Below, one piece after another: positions 54,825 through 63,961 of a DNA stretch of 64,000 nt. A model generated the notes under the pieces. That model ran no database searches. It was not told the DNA's origin and was given only the letters and a program-made list of their open reading frames with translations. Numbering within the stretch: the first letter of the stretch is position 1; each line of letters opens with the position of its first letter. The DNA is from Chitinophaga sp. SYP-B3965 (GTDB lineage Bacteria > Bacteroidota > Bacteroidia > Chitinophagales > Chitinophagaceae): NCBI RefSeq assembly GCF_009647655.1, contig NZ_WJFD01000003.1, positions 620,001 to 684,000 of the forward strand, given 5' to 3'. A program made the position numbers and the translations under genes.

Positions 54825-55087
54825 GGCGGCATAAAATATTCAAGCTATTTTAAAAGTCCCTCCGGCTATGCGGGGGGATTTTTTTATTTGAGAGAGGGAT
54901 TTTTTTATTCAAAAATCATGCTTTTAAAAAAAGGCCATCCTTCCAAAAGAAAAAAAATCTCCGCCCTTTGCTGCGCGGCAAACTGCCGGCATAAAATATT
55001 TAAGGGATTAAAAGCCCTCCCGGCAACGAGAGGTTTTTTTATTTTTCCTTAAAAGAAAACCCTCCGCCCTTTGCAGCGCGGCAAACT
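54825..55087. repeat. Interleaved repeats in the GH105/DUF4198 intergenic region
   Basis: Two repeat types alternate. GCGGCATAAAATATT occurs near 54827 and as GCCGGCATAAAATATT near 54985. CTCCGCCCTTTGCTGCGCGG occurs at 54959-54984 (26 nt) and with one change at 55062-55087. A second terminator-like hairpin (CCTCCCG-GCAA-CGAGAGG with one mismatch, then T7) lies at 55016-55040. The block looks like partial duplication of a terminator unit. No gene is present in 54822-55155. Confidence 0.6.
54857..54885 (+). terminator. Terminator of the GH105 gene
   Basis: TCCCTCCG pairs with CGGGGGGA (one G-U pair) around GCTATG and is followed by seven T residues. Confidence 0.75.
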
Positions 55088-55096
55088 CCTAACAAA

Positions 55097-55131
55097 GAAA
55101 AATCCCCCGCCAAAATAAATCAGCGAGGGAT
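55097..55131 (-). terminator. Terminator of the DUF4198 gene
   Basis: ATCCCCCGC and GCGAGGGAT form an 8-bp stem with one mismatch, followed on the minus strand by a T-rich run. It lies 25 nt after the DUF4198 stop. Confidence 0.55.
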
Positions 55132-55155
55132 AATGGGGTTTATTGCTTTAGTTGG

Positions 55156-55872
55156 TTATTTCACTTCAATACAATAAGTAGCACAACGCCAAACTGCTTC
55201 ATAAGGTTTACCATTATGCTCACCAGGTTTTTTATCTGTATTCGCTACTTCCACAAAATAACGACCAGGCCAAATTGGCGTAAACTTAGCAGAGCCGGTA
55301 CTGTCTGTCCAGAGTTTCTTACCCCAGCCATTCGGAGCATACACTTCCACTTCCTGATCACCCACCGGTAATTTATCCAGCAGCGCCTGCAGCGTAATAC
55401 TTTCATTCACTTTATAAGCACCTTTAGCAATAGAATAAATGCTGATAGGATTCTTGTTCACAGAAGCCGCATCACCAACATTACTTTTACCCACCACTAC
55501 AGCAGCACTGGCATGATAATCCAACCGGCTGCCATTGTAGAGGTCTTTTACAGAATGTTGCAGCAACACAGTGTACACACCATCTGCATCCGGCGTAAAA
55601 AATGCTTTATAATGATCAGAACCCGGAGCAGAGGTCAGCTTGATCTCTTTTTTATCAGGTGTGATCAGGGTAAGCGTATAAGATTTGGTATCAGAGAACC
55701 ATTTATCCAAAGGAGAAATGTCTTTATCAGCATACTCACCCCAGAAAACACGCACTTCCTGTGGCTGTCCCTTTTTGCCGTTAGGACTGGTTTCAATCCA
55801 GAGGGCATGTCCAAATACCTGGGAACAAACCAGGGTAAACAAGGCAATCATTGAGAAAAATCGTACATTCAT
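55156..55872 (-). CDS. Secreted DUF4198-family protein
   Basis: This periplasmic protein of 238 residues belongs to a family that in some species lies with TonB-dependent metal receptors. The signal peptide of MNVRFFSMIALFTLVCSQVFG would leave a mature N-terminus HALWIETSPNG, so the first residue would be His. That is common in the family and suggests a metal-binding role (inference, not shown). Two beta-sandwich-like halves follow (YTLTLITPDKKEIKLTS, VYTVLLQHSVKDLYNGS, then VNESITLQALLDKLP and GRYFVEVANTDKKPG). No receptor gene is adjacent, so the substrate is unknown. Confidence 0.78.
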   Translation of the reverse strand: MNVRFFSMIALFTLVCSQVFGHALWIETSPNGKKGQPQEVRVFWGEYADKDISPLDKWFSDTKSYTLTLITPDKKEIKLTSAPGSDHYKAFFTPDADGVYTVLLQHSVKDLYNGSRLDYHASAAVVVGKSNVGDAASVNKNPISIYSIAKGAYKVNESITLQALLDKLPVGDQEVEVYAPNGWGKKLWTDSTGSAKFTPIWPGRYFVEVANTDKKPGEHNGKPYEAVWRCATYCIEVK

Positions 55873-56044
55873 ATAACCAGTGTTTTAGTTCAATTCCCGC
55901 AAAAGTAACTCTACAAGAGGGCTGGTTCTACTCGATTCGGAAAATCCATTTACGCAATACGGAAAAAAACAGGCTCTTCTGGTAGTATATTAACTGCCCG
56001 GCAAAAACCCATTTGTTGTGGACGCCTTCGCTACGTGTTTGATA

Positions 56045-56075
56045 CTTGTTCGATCAGCCATTACCGGTAATTTTG
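56045..56075 (+). promoter_or_regulatory. Promoter candidate for the 56.2-kb gene
   Basis: CTTG (56045-56048) and TAATTTTG (56068-56075) are spaced by exactly 19 nt, one mismatch from the Bacteroidota consensus. It would give a 5' leader of about 140 nt. Nothing else is evident in 55873-56220. Confidence 0.35.
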
Positions 56076-56220
56076 TATCAGGATTGAAAAGGCATGAGAA
56101 TTGCATATAGTAAGGCAAAGGGGTCCAAATTGCCCCCGAAAAAGGTAAATATTGCATAATTTAGTGATCCTGAACGTTAATATCCATTGGTGACTCTCTA
56201 ACATTTAGAAATAATTATAC

Positions 56221-57315
56221 ATGAAACGGTTTTTATTATTCCTTGCTACGATCTTACCGCTGGTTTCAAGCGCCCAAAAACTCTCAGAAACAGCCGTAGA
56301 AGATGTTTCCACCAAAATGGCCACTCAATTCCTGAAGCTGAACGACCCAGCCCTGGTATTCGTGACCGAACAAATGAACCGCAGCGGTTCCGGCGGACTG
56401 GAAATCGACAAAACCATGCAGGAATTAAAGAAAGATCCGGCCGCGATGGACGCAGCCCTCAAATTCTTATTCCAGTACAGCGACTGTAACCGCCAAACCC
56501 TCATCTCGAATTTAAAGGCCATGAACATCCAATCCGGAAATGTGTTCCCGGTAGCGACATACGTGGTGAATAAATATAAAGGTGAAACCAAAGCCCTGCA
56601 GGAAGAAAAAACAGAGCTGTACAAGATCGGCGCCATTCCGAAAGTAATTTCCGTGATGGTGGCCCCTCCAACCAGTCAGGCACAAGCGGTAACCACTACT
56701 ACCCTGCCCCCCGGCAGTACAGTACCCACTCCAACAAACACTGTAACAGACCAGCCCCAGGCTGCCCTCAGCGGCAATCCTGCAGCAGGACCAGCAGATA
56801 CCCGCAACTGGGATGTACGCGTGATCTTCCAGATCAACACACCAACCCAGCTACAGCAGATCTATGGTAAAGAAAATATGGAACTCAGGGATGTGAATGA
56901 CCTCGATGGAAATTCTGCCGGAAAAGCCTGGGTGATCTACCCGGACACAGATGATGAAATGGAAGTGATCTTCCACGAAGATTCCAGCAAATCCATCATG
57001 TTCGGAAAAGAGCGTTCCAAATGGAAACCACCCTTCGGCATAAAACCCGGAGACCCCATTGAAAAAGTAACCAAGGTGAACACCCGCGCCTTTAAAGTAA
57101 ACGGTTTTGAATGGACCAACGGCGGAATCGTAGATAGCTGGCAGGGCGGCGCCATGGATAAAAAAGGCGTAGAGATCCTTTTCAGGGCAGTGAACACCGG
57201 CGATCCTAAACTGTACGATCAGTTCACCGGCGAAAAGAAATTCAGCTCAGATAATTCAGGTTTGAAGAGATTAGGCGTGATTGTGGAGAAAGTAGTGTTC
57301 ACTACCTATCAATAA
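56221..57315 (+). CDS. Secreted protein of unknown function with Pro/Thr-rich linker
   Basis: I do not recognise the family. A signal peptide (ends PLVSSAQK) precedes a helical N-terminal region (~20-140) with KMATQFLKLNDPALVFVTEQM and FQYSDCNRQTLISNLKAMN. A low-complexity Thr/Pro/Ala linker spans ~150-195 (TTTTLPPGSTVPTPTNT), and a beta-rich C-terminal domain (~200-364) contains WVIYPDTDDEMEVIFHEDS and KWKPPFGIKPGDPIEKVTK. The last part resembles lipoprotein-like adaptor domains that compare a measured value with a stored one, but no family can be named. Its stop overlaps the convergent dehydrogenase gene. Confidence 0.65.
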   Translation: MKRFLLFLATILPLVSSAQKLSETAVEDVSTKMATQFLKLNDPALVFVTEQMNRSGSGGLEIDKTMQELKKDPAAMDAALKFLFQYSDCNRQTLISNLKAMNIQSGNVFPVATYVVNKYKGETKALQEEKTELYKIGAIPKVISVMVAPPTSQAQAVTTTTLPPGSTVPTPTNTVTDQPQAALSGNPAAGPADTRNWDVRVIFQINTPTQLQQIYGKENMELRDVNDLDGNSAGKAWVIYPDTDDEMEVIFHEDSSKSIMFGKERSKWKPPFGIKPGDPIEKVTKVNTRAFKVNGFEWTNGGIVDSWQGGAMDKKGVEILFRAVNTGDPKLYDQFTGEKKFSSDNSGLKRLGVIVEKVVFTTYQ

Positions 57316-58268
57316 TCTACCATTACTTTAATACTGTCTGAAGGGAAATTTTCCATGAAGGTTTTCAGTTCAGAAAAATGAACCCGGTGTGTGATAAAAC
57401 GTACCGGGTTTATTGTTTTGTTTTTTATCGCCTGGGTGACCTGTTCAAAATCCTGGCGGGTCGCATTCCTGCTACTCATAACAGTGCCCTCCCGTTTATG
57501 CAGCTCCGGATGGGAGAAAGACAACGCTTCCTTCTGCAATCCAACTAACACGTAACGCCCGCCATGAGCGAGGTATTGCAATCCACCATTAATGGCTGCG
57601 AGATTACCTGTAGCATCCATCACCACATCTGCTACTATTTCAGCGGGATCATTCGTAATCGCAACATCTAATTCTTTTGCACAAAATGCCAGCCGTTCTT
57701 TGTTGAGATCAAATACGGTTACATGCCCTCCTGCTATTTTGGCGAAAGCAGCCAAACCCAAACCGATAGGCCCGGCACCAATGACCAATACTGTATCTCC
57801 GGGTTGAACATCTGCACGCCTTACACCATGTGCCCCAATGGCCAGGGGTTCTACCAGGGCCAGTTCATCTGCACTTAAGCCTTCATTTTTGACGAGAGCA
57901 GCAACAGGAACGGAAAGATATTCCACCATGCCGCCATCCACATGTACGCCGCAAACTTTCATCTGCACACAGCAATTCGTTTTGCCACGAAGGCAGGCGT
58001 TGCAAAAACCACAATGAAAGTAAGGGATGAACGTCACCACCTCTCCGGGTGTAAACCCTTCCACATTATCCATCAGCTCGCCAGCCAGTTCATGCCCCAG
58101 GATCCGGGGATAACTGAAGTAAGGCTGATTCCCTTTGAAAGCATGAAAATCCGTACCACAAATACCCGTCCGCCGGATGCGGATAATGGCATGGTCTTTC
58201 TTCTTTTCCGGTGCTTCGATGTCCTGGTATTCCAGCAATCCCGGTGCGCTGCAGATCAATGCTCTCAT
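57309..58268 (-). CDS. Zinc-dependent alcohol/polyol dehydrogenase (MDR)
   Basis: This cytosolic enzyme of 319 residues belongs to the medium-chain dehydrogenases that oxidise sugar alcohols or sugar acids such as L-gulonate, sorbitol or threonine. Catalytic zinc ligands are Cys37 (GICGTDFH) and His59-Glu60 (GHELAGE). The structural zinc site Cys86, Cys89, Cys92, Cys100 (CGFCNACLRGKTNCC) is intact. The NAD-binding loop is VIGAGPIGLGLAAFA, and Asp/Asn after VTVF suggests NAD preference. It is divergent from an AraC-family gene, a common arrangement for a catabolic enzyme and its regulator. A fucose or uronate pathway role is inference. Confidence 0.9.
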   Translation of the reverse strand: MRALICSAPGLLEYQDIEAPEKKKDHAIIRIRRTGICGTDFHAFKGNQPYFSYPRILGHELAGELMDNVEGFTPGEVVTFIPYFHCGFCNACLRGKTNCCVQMKVCGVHVDGGMVEYLSVPVAALVKNEGLSADELALVEPLAIGAHGVRRADVQPGDTVLVIGAGPIGLGLAAFAKIAGGHVTVFDLNKERLAFCAKELDVAITNDPAEIVADVVMDATGNLAAINGGLQYLAHGGRYVLVGLQKEALSFSHPELHKREGTVMSSRNATRQDFEQVTQAIKNKTINPVRFITHRVHFSELKTFMENFPSDSIKVMVDY

Positions 58269-58357
58269 GTTAGTATATTACAATTATGGAGAAAATAAAA
58301 TTTCCCACCTGCAAGTATAAAATTTCTGAAAATTAGCGTAGTATTGGTTTCTGATAC

Positions 58358-58365
58358 AAACATAG
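58358..58365 (-). promoter_or_regulatory. -7-like element before the dehydrogenase gene
   Basis: On the minus strand it reads TATGTTTG, matching TAnnTTTG, about 90 nt before the dehydrogenase ATG in the divergent intergenic region. A -33 box is weak. Confidence 0.35.
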
Positions 58366-58427
58366 AAAAACCTAGCCAATATTCGACACGTTTTCAGTTC
58401 AATTAATTGCGTTATATTAACATAGTT

Positions 58428-59288
58428 ATGAAACCAGTATTGCGTCAGATGACAGCCACGCCGGACAATTCCTTTGTTGTTCGTAAAGACATGGGTGAGA
58501 GTATGTTAAACAATTGGCACTATCATGCCGAAATAGAATTCCTTTATATCAGGAAGAGCACCGGCACCTGGCTGGTGGGAGATCATATCGGACATTTCCA
58601 GGATGGGGATGTAGTGATGCTCGGCCCCAACCTGCCACATTGTTTCCGGCATGAAGCAGATGCCATGCAAGCCGGAGAAACCATCTGCGTGAAATTCCTG
58701 CCGGACATGATGGGCAATCACTTTTTGGAATTACCCGAAGCTAAATCCATCCAGCATATAATAGCAAAATCCAACACCGGTTTAAAACTGCAGGGCAGAA
58801 CAAAAGAGCTGGCCGCTGGTATGATAGAAGAAATGCTGCAGGACTCCCCCGGCAAAAAGCTCGTGCATCTTTTATTACTGTTGCAGGAAGTGGCAGACAG
58901 CAAAGAAATAGTGCCGTTATCTTCGAAAGGTTTTATTCAATCCCCCGGAAACCCTGATGAAGAAAGGATCAAACTCATCTTCGAATATACCCTCAAACAT
59001 TATCACCAGAAGATCTCTTTAGATAAAGTAGCTTCCCTTTTGCATATGACACGCCCTTCTTTCTGCCGTTTCTTCAAGAACAAAACGAAGAAAACATATG
59101 TGCAGTTCCTCATGGAAGTACGTATTGGTTATGCCTGTAAGCTGTTGGTAGAAGATGAAAAGAATGTGGCTGAAATAGGCTATGAGTGCGGGTATAACAA
59201 CATCTCACATTTCAATCATCAGTTCAAGTCCATCACGCATAAAAAGCCGCTGGAGTATAAGAAGGATTATTTGCAGAAGAATAATTAA
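58428..59288 (+). CDS. AraC-family transcriptional regulator with cupin sensor
   Basis: The N-terminal ~150 residues form a cupin-like ligand-binding barrel (NNWHYHAEIEFLYIRKSTG, FQDGDVVMLGPNLPHCFRH), and residues ~190-285 contain the two HTH motifs of AraC proteins (ISLDKVASLLHMTRPSFCRFFK and VAEIGYECGYNNISHFNHQFK). The ATG at 58428 is preferred over a TTG seven codons earlier. It is divergent from the zinc dehydrogenase, which it may control in response to a sugar. There is no adjacent transporter. Confidence 0.92.
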   Translation: MKPVLRQMTATPDNSFVVRKDMGESMLNNWHYHAEIEFLYIRKSTGTWLVGDHIGHFQDGDVVMLGPNLPHCFRHEADAMQAGETICVKFLPDMMGNHFLELPEAKSIQHIIAKSNTGLKLQGRTKELAAGMIEEMLQDSPGKKLVHLLLLLQEVADSKEIVPLSSKGFIQSPGNPDEERIKLIFEYTLKHYHQKISLDKVASLLHMTRPSFCRFFKNKTKKTYVQFLMEVRIGYACKLLVEDEKNVAEIGYECGYNNISHFNHQFKSITHKKPLEYKKDYLQKNN

Positions 59289-59378
59289 CAGCAAAGGCAA
59301 GTATTAAACAGGAAATATCATTAATCAAGAATGACTCCATCAGGCATCCGTTAAATTCAGATTCCTTACATTAGCGCC

Positions 59379-60752
59379 ATGGATAAGCTCAACAGACTGT
59401 TGATACACCTGGGCCGCTTCAGGGCACGATACACTTCACACCGGAACTTCCTCATCTTCCTCAGTTTTGTAGTGGGCGTAGTTGCCGCCATGGCAGCCGT
59501 TCTGCTAAAGATCACCGTACAATTCTTCGAACACCGCGTAGAGGCCATGAACAACTGGATGAACAGCAACTGGCTCTCCGCCATACTGCCATTAGTTGGT
59601 ACCGGCATTTCCTTATTATTACTCACAAGGTTCTTCGGGCATAAACTCAACAGAGGTGTAGGTTTTATCATTCACAATATCATTACCAACAAAGGACGGA
59701 TAGAAAAAAGACACACTTACGGCCACATCCTCACCAGTGCCATCACTGTAGCATTTGGCGGAAGCGTTGGACTGGAAGCGCCCATCGTAGCAACCGGAGC
59801 AGCCATCGGTTCCAACACAGCACATGATCTTCGCCTCTCTGCCAAAGACACTATCCTGCTGTTAGCATGCGGCACTGCAAGTGGCATTGCAGCTGTATTC
59901 AACAGCCCTGTGGCCGGGATCATTTTTGTACTGGAAATATTCCTGCTGGATTTCAGCATTCCTTTCTTCATTCCTTTACTCATCTCTACTGCCACAGCTA
60001 CTGTTGTTTCACAACTCATTTATCCAGGCAAGTTCATATTCATTGCCAGTGAAAGCTGGAGCATGAAAGCCATTCCCTTTTATATTCTGCTGGGTATCCT
60101 TTGCGGCCTGGTATCTGTATACATTTCCCGCTCCGTAGATTTCATCGAAGGCTATTTTGAAAAAAGGACGATGAACTGGAAAAGCTGGCTCATTGCAGGT
60201 ATCCCTTTGTGCATACTTATATTTTTTATACCGGGGCTATATGGAGAAGGATATTCCACTATCACTAACCTGCTGAAAGGAGAATACACCTCCCTCACCT
60301 CCCATTCATTATTACAATCTTACAGCCAGCATGCATGGGCCATCATACTGATGACGGTATTACTGCTGATCTTCAAAGTGATCTGCTCCTGTTTAACCAT
60401 TAGTGCCGGCGGTAACGGAGGAATCTTTGCCCCTTCCATGATCACCGGCGGATTAACCGGTTTCCTGTTTGCTTACCTCGTAAATCTCTCCGGCATCTAT
60501 CATCTTAATACACCTAACTTCATTATCACGGCCATGGCAGGCGTACTGGCCGGTGTGATGCATGCACCGTTAACAGCTATCTTCCTGCTCGCCGAGATCT
60601 CCGGCGGGTATAAATTATTCATCCCGCTGATGATCGTTACGGCTATTTCTTATTTCATCACACGGAAGTATGTGAAACATTCGGTGTATCACAAAGCCCT
60701 GGTAGAAAGGAAGATCATCACAGATCAAAGTGTCGACACAGATCATTTCTAG
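59379..60752 (+). CDS. ClC-family chloride channel/transporter (variant motif)
   Basis: This is an inner-membrane ClC protein of 457 residues with about 16-18 helices and no CBS domain. GSVGLEAP (Glu133) corresponds to the gating-glutamate motif GxEGP, with Ala instead of Gly. GGNGGIFAPS matches the second anion-coordinating motif. The first selectivity segment, normally GSGIP, reads NRGVGF here, so the usual coordinating Ser is absent. The C-terminus is short and basic. Divergence of the filter suggests an altered ion choice or a distinct subgroup. It is followed by a minus-strand terminator for the convergent gene. Confidence 0.88.
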   Translation: MDKLNRLLIHLGRFRARYTSHRNFLIFLSFVVGVVAAMAAVLLKITVQFFEHRVEAMNNWMNSNWLSAILPLVGTGISLLLLTRFFGHKLNRGVGFIIHNIITNKGRIEKRHTYGHILTSAITVAFGGSVGLEAPIVATGAAIGSNTAHDLRLSAKDTILLLACGTASGIAAVFNSPVAGIIFVLEIFLLDFSIPFFIPLLISTATATVVSQLIYPGKFIFIASESWSMKAIPFYILLGILCGLVSVYISRSVDFIEGYFEKRTMNWKSWLIAGIPLCILIFFIPGLYGEGYSTITNLLKGEYTSLTSHSLLQSYSQHAWAIILMTVLLLIFKVICSCLTISAGGNGGIFAPSMITGGLTGFLFAYLVNLSGIYHLNTPNFIITAMAGVLAGVMHAPLTAIFLLAEISGGYKLFIPLMIVTAISYFITRKYVKHSVYHKALVERKIITDQSVDTDHF

Positions 60753-60753
60753 C

Positions 60754-60785
60754 ATAAAAAAAGGGCCCGGTAAACACCAGGCCCT
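60754..60785 (-). terminator. Terminator of the beta-propeller lipoprotein gene
   Basis: AGGGCC/GGCCCT and GG/CC form an interrupted stem around TAAACA, followed on the minus strand by seven T residues. Confidence 0.65.
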
Positions 60786-60807
60786 GATTGTAAGCATGAG
60801 ATATTAT

Positions 60808-62346
60808 TTACAGCGAATTCGGTTTGTACACTTTAATGAATCCATCATCTTCACTGCTCACTACCAGTAAGCTCTTCTTAATTGGACTATCTTTTGCAGA
60901 AATGAACAACACACCTTCCGGTGCATCGCCAGTTTTTACTATGCTCAGGTAAACAGGAGCAGCAGGGTTGGTGATATCATACATCGCCACCGCATCCACT
61001 CTTTCCATACCCACAAAGGCAACAGTTTTCTTACCCACTACACCGATAGTGATCCCTTCCGGTTCAATACTTTTATCATCACTGCGGCCATCTTCATATA
61101 CAACAACACCGGATGTATTTACTTTTGCATCTAGTTCATTTTTGCTATCGTAGATCTGTGCACCGGTGTTACCGTTCCAAACGCTAAAGGAACGGGCGCC
61201 CATTGAATATATTACATCCAGGAACCCATCTCCGTTAATATCTCCATCTCTGTAAAGGATGTTCAATCTGCCCAATTGCGCTGGCAGTTTCAGGTTCGCA
61301 GCATCTGGAAATACAGTAGGATCAAGCTTTACATCATTAGAAGACAATCTCTTAACATCTGTATAAGCAGCGTACTCACGTGCATCACCTTCATTAACTG
61401 TAAAGAGGTGAGGAATGTTACCACTCATTACAACAGCGATAGCATCCGGCATATAAACACCTTTCACTTTATTTTTCTTAGGAGCAAAACCACCATCCTG
61501 ATCACTCAGGTCCATCATGTTGGCATCCGTATTATAATCTTTAAAACCAAGCGGGAAAAGGTCCGTAATAGTTTTAGTAGTAAGATTGATCTTAGCGATT
61601 GCATTGTTCTCCTGCAAAGTAACCCAGGCCGTTTTTGAATCCGGCGCAACAGTTACATATTCAGGTTCCATATCTTTTGCAAACGTGGTATTCAAACCAC
61701 CGATCCGCAACCCTTTCGCAGCAAGCGTAGTTGATTGAGCAGCAAAAGAAGAGAAATCCAGGTTCACTACACTGTAATTATCATTTACAGAAATGATGGA
61801 TACAGTACCCGTGGGATCATTTGTGTAATCAGCGTTAGGTTCTCCTTCATTAGCGGTGAGGATGAATGCTCCATCCGGGCTAAAAGTCACCATATCAGGC
61901 AATGCGCCTACAGGTATAACTTTCACTACGCTGTAATCACTGGTATTAAATACCACTACTTTCCCGTCGTTCTGTTTAACAGGGGCTTCAATAGCAGCCG
62001 CTAATTTTCCATTGTAAATGGCTATGCTGTTAACCGCACCATAAGCTACCACGCTGATCTCCGTGATCTTTTTCAAATTAGCAGGATCAGCAAAATCGAT
62101 CACAACGATCTTGTTTACGTCACCTTCAAGATTAGATACAGTAAAGAGACGTTTGGTGATGGGGTCATAAGCAGAAATTTCAGCAGCACCAGGTTTAGCT
62201 GGTACTACACCAATATTCAGTCCGGTACCTAATTCAGTAAAAGTGGAGGGGTCTTCATCCACAAAAAAGGGCGCGTCCTTTTTATCTTTGTTACAGGCAA
62301 ATAAAGTGGCAATCACTAAAAGAGAAAGTAAATTTTTAACGTGCAT
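60808..62346 (-). CDS. Choice-of-anchor I family beta-propeller lipoprotein
   Basis: This surface or periplasmic lipoprotein of 512 residues has a lipobox ending LFAC with Cys18. The body consists of repeated blades such as AEISAYDPITKRLFTVSNLEGD, VVVFNTSDYSVVKVIPVG, and MVTFSPDGAFILTANEGEPN, the last a hallmark of choice-of-anchor I proteins (ANEGEPR-like). The C-terminal part includes KKTVAFVGMERVDAVAMYD. Relatives are often attached to alkaline-phosphatase-like or extracellular nuclease proteins. Here the protein has only the propeller. It is monocistronic, and its function is unknown. Confidence 0.85.
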   Translation of the reverse strand: MHVKNLLSLLVIATLFACNKDKKDAPFFVDEDPSTFTELGTGLNIGVVPAKPGAAEISAYDPITKRLFTVSNLEGDVNKIVVIDFADPANLKKITEISVVAYGAVNSIAIYNGKLAAAIEAPVKQNDGKVVVFNTSDYSVVKVIPVGALPDMVTFSPDGAFILTANEGEPNADYTNDPTGTVSIISVNDNYSVVNLDFSSFAAQSTTLAAKGLRIGGLNTTFAKDMEPEYVTVAPDSKTAWVTLQENNAIAKINLTTKTITDLFPLGFKDYNTDANMMDLSDQDGGFAPKKNKVKGVYMPDAIAVVMSGNIPHLFTVNEGDAREYAAYTDVKRLSSNDVKLDPTVFPDAANLKLPAQLGRLNILYRDGDINGDGFLDVIYSMGARSFSVWNGNTGAQIYDSKNELDAKVNTSGVVVYEDGRSDDKSIEPEGITIGVVGKKTVAFVGMERVDAVAMYDITNPAAPVYLSIVKTGDAPEGVLFISAKDSPIKKSLLVVSSEDDGFIKVYKPNSL

Positions 62347-62425
62347 GTCATCAGGTTTATTTCGCCACGATGATACAGCACTGGGTTAAACGCAATGTGA
62401 ACAAATGATTATTAAATCGTTAACA

Positions 62426-62458
62426 AAAAAGCCGGTAAGAAGGTCTTACCGGCTTTTT
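62426..62458. terminator. Bidirectional hairpin terminator
   Basis: AAAAAGCCGGTAAGA pairs perfectly with TCTTACCGGCTTTTT around AGG. On the minus strand it closes the SGNH esterase gene; on the plus strand it also ends in a T-run. Confidence 0.8.
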
Positions 62459-62464
62459 GCAATA

Positions 62465-63961
62465 CTAATTTTTCCCTTCTGTTGTCTGTTTCCAGTTATC
62501 TGTTTTGAAGGGTGATGCCGGAAGCCCCGATTTATTAAAGAGATTAGGATGCGGGAAGTTCCTCCAGGCAAAACGCACCGCTACCGGCTGCGATACTGCA
62601 TCACTCCATACTACCACCGTTTTCCCTTCAATCTGTGCCTGTGCAGGTACAAACTGTTGATCATTGCCGGCAATCGCAAACTCCTGCAGGGGACCACCCT
62701 GTACCGCCAGATCACCTGTATGATCAAAAGAGATGCGGATCTTATTCCCTTCTACTTTGTAAGAACTATACAGCGGACCGGAAACGGAAATGTTCTTACC
62801 ATATTCATTTTTCAAGGCCCAGCGGGAAAGCCTTTCCCCCACCACTTTTTTATTGCGTGGATGAATATCCAGCGAGTCCCCGTTATCCGTTGTTACCACC
62901 ATTCCAGTGTGCTTTACGGTTCTGTAAGTATAAAACTGAGCATCCCTGATCTCAGGGCTCTGACCACGATGCGGAGATATCTGCACGAAATAGAAAGGCA
63001 GATCTTCGTTCTTAAAGTCCTTCCGCCAACTGTCTATCATAGCCGGGAAAAGCCGGCGGTATTGATAAGCACGATCTGAATTGGATTCTCCCTGGTACCA
63101 GATCACACCTTTCAAAGTATAATTCACAATTGGCGCAATCATGCCATTGTATAATTTATAGGGCCCTTTACTGTTATTCGGCCCCATAGGCTCTCTTGGC
63201 GCCGCACCCTTTTTGCTGCTGGTATCTGCCTTCCATTTTTCCATCACTTGCTTATGTTTCTCTATAGCCACCGGGTATTCTGCCAATTGCTGGCGAAAGC
63301 GGTCCATGATCACTTTAAAGTCCTTGTCGTTTTCCAGCACTTCCTGTTTTGTCCAGGACTCTGCAGGCGTACCGCCCCAGGTGGAATTGATGATCCCTAC
63401 CGGGTAACCTGTTTCCTTTAAAACTTCCTTCGCAAAATAGTACGCCACTGCAGAAAAGTTTTCTACCGTTTGCGGGGAACAGACTTTCCATTCGCCGGAG
63501 AAATCCTCCTGTGGTTCGTCGGCTACCTTATTCTTTACATCTATCATGCGGATGTTAGGATAATTGGCAGATGCGATCTCTTCCTGGTAATTGAGTACAC
63601 CGGTATAATTATTACTCTGCCGCACCACTACAAATTCCATGTTGGATTGTCCGGATGCAAGCCATACCTCACCAAGCAATACATTCCTCACTTCTACATC
63701 ATTGAAACGCAAAGTGTAAGGTCCACCAGCCTTACCGGTTTTCACGCGCACAGACCATTTGCCTGCCACATCTGCCTTCACCGTCTGATCCACTTTTGCC
63801 CAGCTGCCTTCCACCTTTACCACCTCACCCGGTTGTGCCCATCCCCATAAGGTAACGGTGCTCTGCTGCTGCAGCACCATATTATCACTGATAATAGCGG
63901 GTAGCTTTACCTGTGCCATTGCGGGAATACCCAGCAATAAAAAAAACATCAACTTATACAT
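62465..63961 (-). CDS. Sialate O-acetylesterase-like SGNH hydrolase (second copy)
   Basis: This 498-residue secreted carbohydrate esterase is a paralogue of the gene at 29123-30517. A signal peptide ends IPAMAQ. The N-terminal jelly-roll (VKLPAIISDNMVLQQ, VTLWGWAQPGEVVKV) is followed by LASGQSNMEF (nucleophile Ser106), GVIWYQGESNSD, and the terminal DIHPRNKKVVGERLSRWAL with Asp and His of the triad. It is complete within the window; only the upstream regulatory region reaches the edge. An insertion near residue 225-275 (SSKKGAAPREPMGPNN) is absent from the other copy. Terminator hairpin 62426-62458 lies just downstream. Confidence 0.9.
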   Translation of the reverse strand: MYKLMFFLLLGIPAMAQVKLPAIISDNMVLQQQSTVTLWGWAQPGEVVKVEGSWAKVDQTVKADVAGKWSVRVKTGKAGGPYTLRFNDVEVRNVLLGEVWLASGQSNMEFVVVRQSNNYTGVLNYQEEIASANYPNIRMIDVKNKVADEPQEDFSGEWKVCSPQTVENFSAVAYYFAKEVLKETGYPVGIINSTWGGTPAESWTKQEVLENDKDFKVIMDRFRQQLAEYPVAIEKHKQVMEKWKADTSSKKGAAPREPMGPNNSKGPYKLYNGMIAPIVNYTLKGVIWYQGESNSDRAYQYRRLFPAMIDSWRKDFKNEDLPFYFVQISPHRGQSPEIRDAQFYTYRTVKHTGMVVTTDNGDSLDIHPRNKKVVGERLSRWALKNEYGKNISVSGPLYSSYKVEGNKIRISFDHTGDLAVQGGPLQEFAIAGNDQQFVPAQAQIEGKTVVVWSDAVSQPVAVRFAWRNFPHPNLFNKSGLPASPFKTDNWKQTTEGKN

